64,000 nt of DNA, from the NCBI GenBank assembly GCA_965235415.1, contig CBDDXD010000001.1:1-64000 (forward strand), written 5' to 3'. The DNA comes from Fontibacterium subtropicum. GTDB lineage: Bacteria > Pseudomonadota > Alphaproteobacteria > Pelagibacterales > Pelagibacteraceae. A program made the translations under genes and the position numbers. Each line of letters starts with the position of its first letter. The first letter of the stretch is position 1. This document shows positions 43,953 to 53,384 of the stretch, one piece after another. The notes under the pieces were generated by a model. The model made no database searches. It was not told where the DNA came from and saw nothing but the letters and a program-made list of their open reading frames with translations.

Positions 43953-45178
43953 AAAAAAGAATTGCAATTATAGGCAGTGGAGTTTCGGGAATAACAGCAG
44001 GTTTTGAACTTTGTAAAAAATATGAAGTTCATATTTATGAAAAGAATTCATATCTTGGGGGCCATACTCATACCCATGAGGTAATAGATGAAAAAAAAAA
44101 ATATTTTATAGATAGTGGATTTATAGTTTTTAATAATAAGACGTATCCAAATTTTATTAATTTGCTTAATAAAATAAATATTATTTCAGAAAATACAAAT
44201 ATGAGTTTTTCTGTAAATTATCCAAATGAAAATTTTGAATGGTCTGGAAAAAATTTAAATACTATTATTTTTAAAAATAAAAATTTTTTTTCAATCAAAT
44301 TTTTAAAAATTATAATAGGGATAATAAAATTTAATTTTTTGGCTAAAATTAATAAACAATCCTTTATAAAACTAAAAATTGATGACTTTCTTAAAAAATT
44401 TAATTTTAGTAAAGAATTTAAAAAATACTATTTTTACCCAATGTGCTCTTCAATATGGTCAAATCCTATTGATAAAATAAAAAATTACAAAACATATTTT
44501 CTTATAAAATTTTTTATAAATCATGGTTTGGTTAATTTATTATTTAGACCACAATGGAAAGTAATTAAACTAGGGAGTTACAAATATATTAAAAAGATAA
44601 TCGATTTATCAGATATTAAGTTTTTTTTAAATAACACTGTTAAATCAATAATAATTAATAAAGACAAAATTATAATAAAAAATAAAAATAAATTGATGAA
44701 TTATGATTATTTAATCTTTGCCAATCATACTGACGAAATTAAAAAAATACTTCCAAATAATTTTAAAAAACAAAAAAAGATATTATCTTTAGTAGATTAT
44801 AAAACTAATGACGCATGCTTGCATACCGACACGTCATTAATGCCAAAAAATAAATACAATTGGTCAAGTTGGAATTTCATTAGTTTTAATGACAATGTTT
44901 CAAGATTAACCTACTGGATGAACTATTTACAAAATTTAACATGTAAAAGAAATTATTTTGTTTCTATAAATTCAAATAATTTAATAAATAAAAATAAAAT
45001 TATAAAAAAAATTAAATATAGCCATCCTGTTTTTAAACATAATAAGGAATATACTCTCAAAAAATTAGAAGAAATTCAGGGCCTCAATAATATTTATTAT
45101 TGTGGTGCATGGTGTGGATATGGTTTTCATGAAGATGGTGTTGTATCCGCTAAAAATGTTTCAAATTATTTATTATAA
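43949..45178 (+). CDS. FAD-dependent amine-oxidase-like oxidoreductase
   Basis: A 409-residue flavoprotein. The dinucleotide-binding motif IAIIGSGVSGITAG (residues 5-18) is followed by GGHTHTHE near 37, DSGFIVFNNKTYPNF near 57 and the C-terminal CGAWCGYGFHEDGVVSA block. It belongs to the NAD/FAD-binding family often found with DUF1365 and Cfa genes, where a role in modifying unsaturated lipid chains has been suggested. It overlaps photolyase by 4 bases and abuts DUF1365. Confidence 0.85.
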   Translation: MKKRIAIIGSGVSGITAGFELCKKYEVHIYEKNSYLGGHTHTHEVIDEKKKYFIDSGFIVFNNKTYPNFINLLNKINIISENTNMSFSVNYPNENFEWSGKNLNTIIFKNKNFFSIKFLKIIIGIIKFNFLAKINKQSFIKLKIDDFLKKFNFSKEFKKYYFYPMCSSIWSNPIDKIKNYKTYFLIKFFINHGLVNLLFRPQWKVIKLGSYKYIKKIIDLSDIKFFLNNTVKSIIINKDKIIIKNKNKLMNYDYLIFANHTDEIKKILPNNFKKQKKILSLVDYKTNDACLHTDTSLMPKNKYNWSSWNFISFNDNVSRLTYWMNYLQNLTCKRNYFVSINSNNLINKNKIIKKIKYSHPVFKHNKEYTLKKLEEIQGLNNIYYCGAWCGYGFHEDGVVSAKNVSNYLL

Positions 45179-45936
45179 TGAAAAGCTCACTTCAACCAGG
45201 AAGCGTATTTCACAAAAGAATATATCCATATAATCATCAATTTAAATATAAAACAGTATCTGCACTTATTAACTTAGACGAATTAGATATTATCAATAAG
45301 TTATTTTTATTTTCTGTTAATTCTTTCAATTTATTTAGTTTTTTTTTTAAAGATCACGGTGAAAGAAACGATAATAATCCAAAATATTTCATATTAAAAA
45401 ATATTACAAAAAAATTTAATGATAAAACAAAATATACTATCTATCTTTATTGTACCCCTTCATTTTTTGGTTATGTATTTAATCCAATTTCTATTTATTT
45501 ATGCAAAGATAAAAAAAATAAAATTAAGTACGTTTGTTATGAAGTAAAAAATACTCATCATGAACAGCATTGTTATTTTATTAAAATAAAAAAAAATTCA
45601 GAAAAAATATATTCAAAATTGCAAAAAAAATTTTATGTATCCCCTTTTTTACAAATGAACTTAAAATATAAATTTTATTTATTTAATAAAAAAAATATAT
45701 TTTTATTAAATATAGATGTTTACAAAAAGAATCAAATAATTCTTAAAACAGGAATTTCCTCTAAGACTGTAGCACTTAATAATATGACTTTAATTTATTA
45801 CTTTATAAAAAATCTATTCTTTGCCCAAAAAGTTATAATTCTAATACATTATCAAGCTATAAAAATTTTTATAAAACAAAAAACTTTTTTTTCTAAACCC
45901 CAAAAAAATAATGATACAGTATCATTTTATGGATAA
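45178..45936 (+). CDS. DUF1365 family protein
   Basis: A 252-residue protein with the DUF1365 signature: HKRIYPYNHQFKYKT at residue 12, INLDELD near 31, FGYVFNPISIYLC near 100 and NTHHEQHCYF near 125. No catalytic role is established. The gene always travels with Cfa-like and FAD genes in the clusters I know. Ends with an 8-base overlap into the methyltransferase gene (ATGGATAA). Confidence 0.85.
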   Translation: MKSSLQPGSVFHKRIYPYNHQFKYKTVSALINLDELDIINKLFLFSVNSFNLFSFFFKDHGERNDNNPKYFILKNITKKFNDKTKYTIYLYCTPSFFGYVFNPISIYLCKDKKNKIKYVCYEVKNTHHEQHCYFIKIKKNSEKIYSKLQKKFYVSPFLQMNLKYKFYLFNKKNIFLLNIDVYKKNQIILKTGISSKTVALNNMTLIYYFIKNLFFAQKVIILIHYQAIKIFIKQKTFFSKPQKNNDTVSFYG

Positions 45937-47110
45937 TTTATTTATAAAATATTTAAATTTTAAACTTCAAAATCTTAGATGGGGAGAAATAAAAGTAAAT
46001 TTAAAAAATTCATATGAAAGAAATTTTAAATCAAAAGAGGGAAATTTAAGTTCTAATATTTTTATTAAAGATAACTCTTTTTTTAAAGACTTGCTTTTTA
46101 AAGGAGAATTAGGATTTGCAGAGTCATACATTAATAATAAATGGGAAACTTCTAATCTATCGAATTTACTAAAAATATTATTAAAAAATCAACAAATTAA
46201 AAAAAAAAATTGGGCTGATAATTTTTTTTCAACATTTGTAGAAAAAATTAAATTTATTTTTAAATCAAATTCAATAAAGCAAGCAAAAAAGAATATTCAT
46301 TATCATTACGATCTTGGTAATAAATTTTATTCATTATGGCTTGACTCTACCATGACTTATTCTTCGGGTATTTTTTTAAATGAAAAAGATGATTTGTTAA
46401 CGTCACAAATTAATAAGTATGATTCCATAATTAAAAATTTAGATATTCAAACTTCTGACAGTGTTCTTGAGGTGGGTTCAGGCTGGGGTGGTTTTATAAA
46501 AAGAAATTATGAAATTACTAAATCTAAAATTGATGGTTTAACAATTAGCAAGCAACAATTTTCCTACGTCGAAGATTTAATAAACAAAAATAATCTAAAT
46601 AGTAATTCAAAAATTATATTTAAAGATTATAGAAAATTAGATTCAATTAACTTTTATGACAAGATTGTCTCTATTGAAATGTTTGAAGCTGTTGGAAAAA
46701 AATATTGGGATATATATTTTAAAACTTTAAATCAAGTTCTCAAAAAAAATGGAAAAGCTTGTTTTCAAATAATCACTATTCATGATGATGAATATTTAAA
46801 TTATATTAACCAAGTAGATTTTATACAAAAATATATTTTTCCTGGAGGTGTTCTTCCTTCAAAGAAAATTTTATATAAATTATTTAAAGAAAATAATTTT
46901 GAACTATATGAAGAAAAATCTTTTGGAAAAGACTATGCAAAAACTTTAACAATTTGGAAAGAAAGATTTAATAAATCCTGGAATGATATCTCAAAAATTG
47001 GTTTTGATGAAAAATTTAAAAATTTATGGAATTATTATTTAAGTTATTGTGAAACTGGATTTGACACAGGACATACGGATGTTAGTCAATTTTATTTAAG
47101 AAAAATCTAA
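45929..47110 (+). CDS. cfa: Cyclopropane-fatty-acyl-phospholipid synthase-like methyltransferase
   Basis: A 393-residue SAM-dependent lipid methyltransferase. The ATG at 45929 (MDNLFIKYL) is preferred; an in-frame ATG at 45911 lies inside DUF1365. Motifs are GELGFAESYINNKWETSNL near 55, HYHYDLGNKFYSLWLDSTMTYS near 125, the SAM site VLEVGSGWGGFI near 178 and EMFEAVGKKYWDIYF near 250. The reaction could be cyclopropanation or the methylation of unsaturated chains seen in the furan fatty acid route. It ends 8 bases before a convergent gene. Confidence 0.88.
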   Translation: MDNLFIKYLNFKLQNLRWGEIKVNLKNSYERNFKSKEGNLSSNIFIKDNSFFKDLLFKGELGFAESYINNKWETSNLSNLLKILLKNQQIKKKNWADNFFSTFVEKIKFIFKSNSIKQAKKNIHYHYDLGNKFYSLWLDSTMTYSSGIFLNEKDDLLTSQINKYDSIIKNLDIQTSDSVLEVGSGWGGFIKRNYEITKSKIDGLTISKQQFSYVEDLINKNNLNSNSKIIFKDYRKLDSINFYDKIVSIEMFEAVGKKYWDIYFKTLNQVLKKNGKACFQIITIHDDEYLNYINQVDFIQKYIFPGGVLPSKKILYKLFKENNFELYEEKSFGKDYAKTLTIWKERFNKSWNDISKIGFDEKFKNLWNYYLSYCETGFDTGHTDVSQFYLRKI

Positions 47111-47118
47111 TAATATTT

Positions 47119-47787
47119 CTAATTTAAAGTCTTTAACTGGTAATTCCATTCCCCTTTAAGAGAAAAATCCATTGAAACCCATTGAAATGTATTGTCCGTA
47201 AAACCTACTTTTACATCTATACCCTCTCCCTTTACATTAAATAACTGAACAATTTGTTTTTTATTATTAATAACTCTTTCCTCTTTATTTAAAAAAGTTA
47301 CTTTAGTTTCAGTAGATCTACAGCTTTGTCCCAACACGAAATTATTATTAATTAAAACATCATGATTCCACCAAGTTCCTAGAGAAAAATCTTTATTAGA
47401 GGAATATTTAAAAAATTTACCTTCTGTTGTACCATCAAAATTATACACTCCATTATCAGAACGATTAATATTACAATAATCTTTATCATTTCCGTCTTTT
47501 GTAGTTGATTTGAATTCAATTAATTTATTATCTTTATAAATTTCCTTTCCTAATGAATGATATTTATAAATTGAAACTCCTAGTAATTTAATGTCAAAAA
47601 ATACTTCCGTTGAAATTTCTTTAACTCCACTCTTACTAGAAAAAATAACTTTATGATAACCAACTTTTTCATTATTTCTATAAATATCAAATTCAATTTT
47701 TTTTAAATTTTTATTATGATCTATATGTGCATTTAAGTTTTGACATATAAAAATAAAGAATACAGATATAAAAGAAACACGAAACAT
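47119..47787 (-). CDS. Exported DUF6134-type protein
   Basis: A 222-residue protein with an N-terminal signal peptide (about residues 1-20, ending LNAHIDH) and a beta-rich body. EFDIYRNNEKVGYHKVIF near 33 and TTEGKFFKY, TWWNHDVL and GQSC in the middle match a family of periplasmic proteins (DUF6134) of unknown function. It faces the lipid gene cluster and lies 5 bases after aapP, so it is probably the last gene of the aap transcript. Confidence 0.65.
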   Translation of the reverse strand: MFRVSFISVFFIFICQNLNAHIDHNKNLKKIEFDIYRNNEKVGYHKVIFSSKSGVKEISTEVFFDIKLLGVSIYKYHSLGKEIYKDNKLIEFKSTTKDGNDKDYCNINRSDNGVYNFDGTTEGKFFKYSSNKDFSLGTWWNHDVLINNNFVLGQSCRSTETKVTFLNKEERVINNKKQIVQLFNVKGEGIDVKVGFTDNTFQWVSMDFSLKGEWNYQLKTLN

Positions 47788-47792
47788 TAAAA

Positions 47793-48530
47793 TTAATGAA
47801 GAATTTGACTTAAAAAAAGTTTAGTTCTTTCATTTTCAGGATTTTCAAAAAACTCTTTTGTTTTTTTAGTTTCAATAATTTTTCCTTCGTCCATAAAAAC
47901 AACTCTGTCAGCAACAGTTTTGGCAAATCCCATTTCATGAGAAACGACAACCATTGTCATTCCAGCTTTTGCTAGTTCAGTCATAATTTCTAAAACTTCT
48001 TTTATCATTTCAGCATCTAAAGCTGATGTAGGTTCATCAAACAACATAATTTTTGGTTGCATACATAAAGCTCTAGCTATTGCTGCCCTTTGTTGTTGCC
48101 CCCCTGACAATTGTCCCGGATATTTATATGCTTGTTCTGAAATTCTTACTTTTTTTAAATATTCCATTGCTATTTCTTCACTTTTTTTTTTCGGAATTTT
48201 TTTTACCCACGCCGGTGCTAAGGCGCAATTATCTAAAATAGTTAAATGAGGAAACAAATTAAATTGTTGAAAGACCATTCCAACATCACCTCTTATTTTA
48301 TCAATATTTTTTAAGGTACTATCTAATTCAATCCCTTCTACAACTACGCTTCCATTTTGATGTTGTTCAAGACCGTTTATACATCTAATCAAAGTTGACT
48401 TTCCAGAACCTGATGGACCGCAGATAATTATTTTTTCACCTTTATTTACAAATAAATTAATATCTTTAAGTACATGAAATTTACCGTACCATTTATTTAC
48501 ATTTTTAAATTCTATAATCTTTTCACTCAT
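47793..48530 (-). CDS. aapP: General L-amino acid ABC transporter, ATP-binding protein
   Basis: A 245-residue ATPase powering uptake of L-amino acids. Walker A CGPSGSGKST is at residues 38-47, VFQQFNLFPHL near 86, the signature LSGGQQQRAAIARAL near 140 and Walker B IMLFDEPTSALD near 160, with the H-loop His in VVSHEMGFA near 197. Last of the aapJ-Q-M-P genes; its start is joined to the aapM stop. Confidence 0.95.
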   Translation of the reverse strand: MSEKIIEFKNVNKWYGKFHVLKDINLFVNKGEKIIICGPSGSGKSTLIRCINGLEQHQNGSVVVEGIELDSTLKNIDKIRGDVGMVFQQFNLFPHLTILDNCALAPAWVKKIPKKKSEEIAMEYLKKVRISEQAYKYPGQLSGGQQQRAAIARALCMQPKIMLFDEPTSALDAEMIKEVLEIMTELAKAGMTMVVVSHEMGFAKTVADRVVFMDEGKIIETKKTKEFFENPENERTKLFLSQILH

Positions 48531-49582
48531 TAATGTCTTTCTGTGCTAAATTTTTTCTCTAAGCTTTGCGTATATCTACTTAATAAATATGAAAAAAACC
48601 AAAAAATTAATCCAACAAAAATATACCCTTCAACAGCCATTCCAAGCCAATATGAATTTGATTTTGCTAAATTTACCATTCCTAAAAGCTCAAGTAATCC
48701 AACTAGTATAATCAGAGGAGTATCTTTAAATAATGCTATAAAAGTATTAGTAAGACCTGGTATAACAGTCTTAATAGCCTGAGGTAATATAATTAAAAAA
48801 TTCATTTTCCAATAACTCATTCCAAGTGATTTTGCAGCTTCATACTGACCCTTGGGCAATGATTGAAGACCTCCTCTAATGACTTCAGCCACATAAGCAG
48901 ATTCAAATATACCTAAACCAATTGCAACTCTTAATAATTTATCAACATTAAAATTAGCTGGTAGTAGCAGGGGAAACATAATTGCGGCTGCAAAAAGAAC
49001 AGTAATTAAAGGTATTCCTCTCCAAAATTCTACAAAAGCTATACAAAAATATTTAATAACTGGTAACTCAGATCTCTTTCCTAATGCTAACAAAACTCCC
49101 AAAGGAAATGCAAATATAATTCCAAAAAATGTCAACATGAATGTCAATGAAAGTCCTCCCCAAACCCTGGTTTCAACATTCTCTAAACCAAATCCACCGT
49201 GAATTAAAATAAATCCTATTATTGGAAAAATAAAAACTAAAAAAAATAATATATATGGTTTTATTTTTGGTTTTACAAAAAAAGCACTTAAAACTGATAA
49301 AATTAAAATTATAAAAGCCAAATTAACTCTCCAAAGCTCTTTATCTGGATAAAATCCATAAATAAATTTTTCAAACCAAACACTAATAAAAACCCAACAA
49401 GCTCCACCTGTTTTACAGTCCGCTTTTGTTTTTCCAATAAAGGTGGCTTTGAAAATTGCCCAATCTAAAAAAGAGGGAATTATTAATAAAATAACAATCA
49501 GCACAAATAATGAAATTATTGAATTATACCAATTTGAAAATAAATTTATTTTTAGCCAACTCTTTATATTTTCCTTATTCAT
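48530..49582 (-). CDS. aapM: General L-amino acid ABC transporter, permease AapM
   Basis: A 350-residue inner-membrane permease. Six or more helices are visible, and the polar amino-acid permease motif EVIRGGLQSLPKGQYEAAKSLGM is near residue 235, followed by ILPQAIKTVIPGLTNTFIALFKDTPL. The N-terminal part has an extra loop region typical of AapM. It partners AapQ and AapP. Confidence 0.93.
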   Translation of the reverse strand: MNKENIKSWLKINLFSNWYNSIISLFVLIVILLIIPSFLDWAIFKATFIGKTKADCKTGGACWVFISVWFEKFIYGFYPDKELWRVNLAFIILILSVLSAFFVKPKIKPYILFFLVFIFPIIGFILIHGGFGLENVETRVWGGLSLTFMLTFFGIIFAFPLGVLLALGKRSELPVIKYFCIAFVEFWRGIPLITVLFAAAIMFPLLLPANFNVDKLLRVAIGLGIFESAYVAEVIRGGLQSLPKGQYEAAKSLGMSYWKMNFLIILPQAIKTVIPGLTNTFIALFKDTPLIILVGLLELLGMVNLAKSNSYWLGMAVEGYIFVGLIFWFFSYLLSRYTQSLEKKFSTERH

Positions 49583-49584
49583 TT

Positions 49585-50769
49585 TTATCTTTCAACTAAT
49601 GCGATTTTTTTATTGTACCAATTTAAAATAAGTGAAATTAACAAACTGATAGTCAAATACGTCATCATAACAATAAATATAATTTCAATTGCTTTACCTG
49701 TTTGGGATAAAGCTGTTCCTGCAAATGCTCCTGTTAAATCCGGATATCCTATTGCAGCAGCCAATGAGGAATTTTTTGTTAAATTTAAATACTGATTAGT
49801 TGTTGGTGGAATAATAACTCTTAATGCCTGAGGTATAACTATTAAATTAAGTGATTGAGAGTTGTTAAAACCTAAAGATTTAGCGGCTTCTTTCTGACCT
49901 TTGTTAACCGCCAAAATCCCAGCTCTTACATTTTCTGCGATAAATGCAGAAGTATATAAGGAAAGCGAAAATACTAACGCTAAAAACTCTGGAATTAGCT
50001 TAACCCCTCCCAGATAATTAAAAATACCAAAGTTTTTAACTAATTTTGGATATTCCACATTAATAGACACACCACCAATTAAAGAAAATATTAAAGGAAA
50101 TAAAATAATTAGTAATAAAGATATTTTAAAAACAGGAATAACTTTTGCATGCTCATAAAACATTTTTTTAGCGTAATATTTTATTAAAAAAATTGTAAGT
50201 AAAGTAAAAGCAATTCCATAAATTATGTAATGTGAATTAGTAAAGATAAATTTAGGAATATAAAATCCCTGTAAATTTATAATTAAAAAATTAAAAATTA
50301 TTAAACTCTTTTCTGTGCTTGGTAATGATCTTAAAACAGTAAAATACCAAAAAAAAATCTGTAAAATTAGTGGTAAATTTCTAAATAATTCTACATATAT
50401 TAATGATAATTTATTAATTATCCAATTTGACGAAAGTCTAGAAACTCCAATAATAAAACCAATTATAGTTGCAAAAAATATACCAAAAAAGGCTACAAGC
50501 AATGTATTTAATAAACCAACTAAATATGCCCTTCCATAGCTTGAAGACCCGTCATAATCAATAAGACTAAATTGAATATCAAAACCAGAATTAGTTCCTA
50601 AAAAATCAAATCCAGAATTCATATTTCTGGCTTTCATATTTAATTGAGCATTATTTGCAAAAAAATAAATGACTAAAAAGAAAAAAAAAATTAACAAAAG
50701 TTGTGGAACTAAATTGGACAACTGTAAATTTTTTTTAAGATAAGTTTTAAATTCAGAATTTAAAAACAT
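49585..50769 (-). CDS. aapQ: General L-amino acid ABC transporter, permease AapQ
   Basis: A 394-residue permease with the EAA-like motif NVRAGILAVNKGQKEAAKSLGF near residue 282 and VIPQALRVIIPPTTNQYLNLTKNSSLAAAIGYPDL. The N-terminus MFLNSEFKTYLKK precedes the first helix at about residue 25. It lies 3 bases before aapM and 62 bases after aapJ; that gap holds a hairpin terminator, so the permease is expected to be expressed less than the binding protein. Confidence 0.93.
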   Translation of the reverse strand: MFLNSEFKTYLKKNLQLSNLVPQLLLIFFFFLVIYFFANNAQLNMKARNMNSGFDFLGTNSGFDIQFSLIDYDGSSSYGRAYLVGLLNTLLVAFFGIFFATIIGFIIGVSRLSSNWIINKLSLIYVELFRNLPLILQIFFWYFTVLRSLPSTEKSLIIFNFLIINLQGFYIPKFIFTNSHYIIYGIAFTLLTIFLIKYYAKKMFYEHAKVIPVFKISLLLIILFPLIFSLIGGVSINVEYPKLVKNFGIFNYLGGVKLIPEFLALVFSLSLYTSAFIAENVRAGILAVNKGQKEAAKSLGFNNSQSLNLIVIPQALRVIIPPTTNQYLNLTKNSSLAAAIGYPDLTGAFAGTALSQTGKAIEIIFIVMMTYLTISLLISLILNWYNKKIALVER

Positions 50770-50780
50770 ATAATTAACTT

Positions 50781-50815
50781 AAAAAAAAAGGGCCGATATT
50801 TGATCGGCCCTTTTT
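50781..50815 (-). terminator. Intrinsic terminator/attenuator between aapJ and aapQ
   Basis: On the minus strand GGGCCGAT and ATCGGCCC form an 8-bp perfect stem around loop CAAAT, followed by nine T residues and preceded by five A residues. It lies 17 bases after the aapJ stop and before aapQ. Such a hairpin partially ends transcription and protects the upstream mRNA, giving more binding protein than membrane parts. The A-tract allows it to work on the other strand too. Confidence 0.85.
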
Positions 50816-50831
50816 ATAAACTTTTAAATAA

Positions 50832-51863
50832 CTATCTTACTGGTGGAGAGTATAAAATACCACCTTTGGTCCACAATTGATTTAGGCCTCTTCCTAGACC
50901 AACTGGAGTTTTTGTACCAACGTTAGCCTCGTAGCTTTCCCCATAATTACCGACTTGTTTAATTATGTTATAGCTCCACTCATTACTTAAGCTAAGATTT
51001 TTACCAGTTTCACCTTCAAGACCTAACAATCTTTTGATTGCAGGATTGTCAGTAGATTTTAGAGTATCAACATTAGCTTTTGTAATACCTAACTCTTCGG
51101 CTTCAATCATAACGTTAAGAGTCCATCTTGTAATATTTGCCCAGTTTTCATCATTACCTCTTACAACAGGTCCTAATGGTTCTTTAGAAATTGTTTCTGG
51201 CAAAATTATATGATCCGCTGGATTTTTAGTTTTTGTTCTATTGGCAGCTAATCCTGATTTATCAGTAGTATAAACATCGCAACGTCCAGAGTCGTAAGCA
51301 GCAACTGCTTCATCAGACTTAGTAAAGGCTACTGGTTCATACTTAAGTTTATTTGCTTTAAAATAATCTCTTAAGTTTAGTTCCGTAGTAGTTCCTGTTT
51401 CTACACATACTTTAACGTTGTTAAGTTTTTTTGCGGAATTGATGTTAGCAGCTTTTCTAACCATGAAACCTTGTCCATCATAGAAATTAGTTCCAATAAA
51501 ATCTAAAGCAAGTCCTCCATCTCTAGATAAAGTCCATGTTGTATTTCTTGCTAGAACATCAATGTCTCCAGCTTTTAGAACTTCAAATCTATCTTTTGCA
51601 CTTAATGGAGTGAATTTAACTTTATTAGCATCGCCAAGTATCGCTGCAGCAACAGCACGACAGAAATCAACATCTATCCCTGTCCATTTTCCTGATGCGT
51701 CAGCATTAGAAAATCCTGGAACGCCTTGAGAAACTCCACAATTAAGAGATCCTCGTTTAATAACGTTTTCTCTAGTTTGATTTGCATTAGCACTAAATGT
51801 TGTAAACATAAAAGTTACAACAAAAGCTAAAACTGCAAATAAATTTATTTTGATTATTTTCAT
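50832..51863 (-). CDS. aapJ: General L-amino acid ABC transporter, substrate-binding protein
   Basis: A 343-residue periplasmic binding protein. It has a signal peptide (residues 1-27, ending SANANQ). The mature part starts with RGSLNCGVSQGVPGFSNADASGKWTG and continues with DVDFCRAVAAAILGD, ending at GGILYSPPVR, as in other AapJ. It lacks the lipobox of some homologues. It captures a wide range of L-amino acids and heads the operon. The base composition is less biased than its neighbours, as expected for a highly expressed gene. Confidence 0.95.
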   Translation of the reverse strand: MKIIKINLFAVLAFVVTFMFTTFSANANQTRENVIKRGSLNCGVSQGVPGFSNADASGKWTGIDVDFCRAVAAAILGDANKVKFTPLSAKDRFEVLKAGDIDVLARNTTWTLSRDGGLALDFIGTNFYDGQGFMVRKAANINSAKKLNNVKVCVETGTTTELNLRDYFKANKLKYEPVAFTKSDEAVAAYDSGRCDVYTTDKSGLAANRTKTKNPADHIILPETISKEPLGPVVRGNDENWANITRWTLNVMIEAEELGITKANVDTLKSTDNPAIKRLLGLEGETGKNLSLSNEWSYNIIKQVGNYGESYEANVGTKTPVGLGRGLNQLWTKGGILYSPPVR

Positions 51864-51940
51864 TTTTTTTTTTTGTTAAGTTTTGTGAAAGATTTATACT
51901 TAAATAAAAAAAAACTTAAAAGAACATAAAGTAAGTTTAA

Positions 51941-52213
51941 TCAATTATAAGTTGTATTAATAAATTTATTGATTAAAACTTTTCGTTTTTTTCGATTTTT
52001 TTTTAATCTATATTCAAATTGCATAGCTTCTTTTTTTGAAGGCATTTTTTTTTTATAGATAAGTATCCATTTTCTACCTCTTGTAAATTTAGCTCCTTTA
52101 CCACTATTATGGAGTTGCAATCTTTTAATTAAATTATTTGTCCAACCTACGTAAGTAACAATTTTTTTATTATTTAAATTTGCAATTATATAAACGTAAA
52201 ATTTTTTTAACAC
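51941..52213 (-). CDS. GIY-YIG domain endonuclease-like protein
   Basis: A 90-residue single-domain protein. The motif reads YVYIIAN followed by TYVGWTNNLIKRLQLHNSGKGAKFTRGR, the standard catalytic core with Tyr, Tyr-Val-Gly, the Arg and the later Glu (AMQFEYRLKK). Stand-alone UvrC-like GIY-YIG proteins of this size are common in streamlined genomes, and their substrate is unknown. It directly follows gpsA with no gap, and may be its co-transcribed partner. Confidence 0.88.
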   Translation of the reverse strand: MLKKFYVYIIANLNNKKIVTYVGWTNNLIKRLQLHNSGKGAKFTRGRKWILIYKKKMPSKKEAMQFEYRLKKNRKKRKVLINKFINTTYN

Positions 52214-53239
52214 TTAGTAGAAAAATTTTTTATCAATTTTAAATTTAGTGTTATTAATTAAAGCCTTAATAAAAGAAGTCATTAGCGGTAGTTCTTTAAC
52301 TGAAAAATCTTTAATAATTTTTTTTCCAATATCAAAAATAAGATCAGCTCCTTCAACTGTTTCTTTTGGCATTTTGTTCTTTTTGGCTTTTTTATATGTC
52401 ATACCCATACCGATTAACTTACCCATTTTTGAATTTCTTCCACCAGTGCAACTAACATATAAATCACCTATACCTGCTAACCCCAAAACAGTAGATTCTT
52501 GGCCACCTATCTTTTTAATAAAATAACTCATCTCTTTTATTGATTGGTTAAATAGAGCTGCTGCTGTATTAAGATTTTTATTATCTTTTTCATTTTTTAA
52601 ATTCATGCCCATAGACGTCCCTACTATCATTGAATAAATATTTTTAATTCCTCCGCAAGCAGCTACACCAATTACGTCATTTGTGTATTTAATTTTATAA
52701 TAATGAGTTGATAACATTTTTGATAATTTTCGAACTATGGAAATATCTTTATTTGCAAAAATAACATTGGTTAGAATTCTATTTGATAAATCTGATGCCA
52801 AACAAGGTCCAGCGGCCACAGAAATTTTTAAACTTTTATTTTCTTTTTTTAAGAGAATATTTTTAACTGTGTCAGAATATATTTCGTAACGGTTTTTTTC
52901 ATTAACATTTAGTCCTTTGGTTAGAATTAAAATTTCCTGATTATTTTTAATTTTTTTTAATTGCTCAGATGCCCAATAAATTCCTTTTGAACTTACGCCT
53001 AAAACTATTAAATCAGTATCTTTTAATAAATTATTAAAACTTTTGAATTTATAAAGTTTAACATTATTAGGAATTTTAGATTTTAATGTTGGATGAATAT
53101 TTTTATTAAACTTAATTTTATCTATAAATTTATCTTCTAAATGTGTGCCTACAATTGAAACTTTGTGATTATTATCGCTACAAGGAAAAGCAAAAGCAGT
53201 GCCCATCGAGCCTGCTCCTAAAATCAAAATTTTAGCCAT
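52214..53239 (-). CDS. gpsA: Glycerol-3-phosphate dehydrogenase [NAD(P)+]
   Basis: A 341-residue enzyme that reduces dihydroxyacetone phosphate to sn-glycerol-3-phosphate for phospholipids. It has the NAD motif ILGAGSMGTAFAF at residues 5-17, SVAAGPCLASDL near 141 and the catalytic-Lys segment GVAACGGIKNIYSMIVG near 190. GIGDLYVSCTGGRNSKMGKLIG follows near 255. Upstream is tRNA-Arg. Confidence 0.95.
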   Translation of the reverse strand: MAKILILGAGSMGTAFAFPCSDNNHKVSIVGTHLEDKFIDKIKFNKNIHPTLKSKIPNNVKLYKFKSFNNLLKDTDLIVLGVSSKGIYWASEQLKKIKNNQEILILTKGLNVNEKNRYEIYSDTVKNILLKKENKSLKISVAAGPCLASDLSNRILTNVIFANKDISIVRKLSKMLSTHYYKIKYTNDVIGVAACGGIKNIYSMIVGTSMGMNLKNEKDNKNLNTAAALFNQSIKEMSYFIKKIGGQESTVLGLAGIGDLYVSCTGGRNSKMGKLIGMGMTYKKAKKNKMPKETVEGADLIFDIGKKIIKDFSVKELPLMTSFIKALINNTKFKIDKKFFY

Positions 53240-53251
53240 AATTTAAAAAAT

Positions 53252-53328
53252 TGGCGCGCCCTAAAGGATTCGAACCTCTGACCCTCGGTTTAGAAAACCG
53301 ATGCTCTATCCAGCTGAGCTAAGGGCGC
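53252..53328 (-). tRNA. tRNA-Arg (UCU)
   Basis: A 77-base tRNA with encoded CCA. The acceptor GCGCCCT pairs with AGGGCGC. The anticodon stem CGGTT/AACCG encloses TTCTA, giving UCU. It lies between gpsA and gap. Confidence 0.94.
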
Positions 53329-53384
53329 AACTAAATTTAAAGTAGTTTTAACAATTATTTTTTTTTAATCAATTTGTTAATGAT

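Noticed and set aside
51941..52213. GIY-YIG gene as a homing endonuclease or mobile element.
   Set aside because: It is a stand-alone 90-residue domain packed against gpsA, with no intron, intein or repeats.
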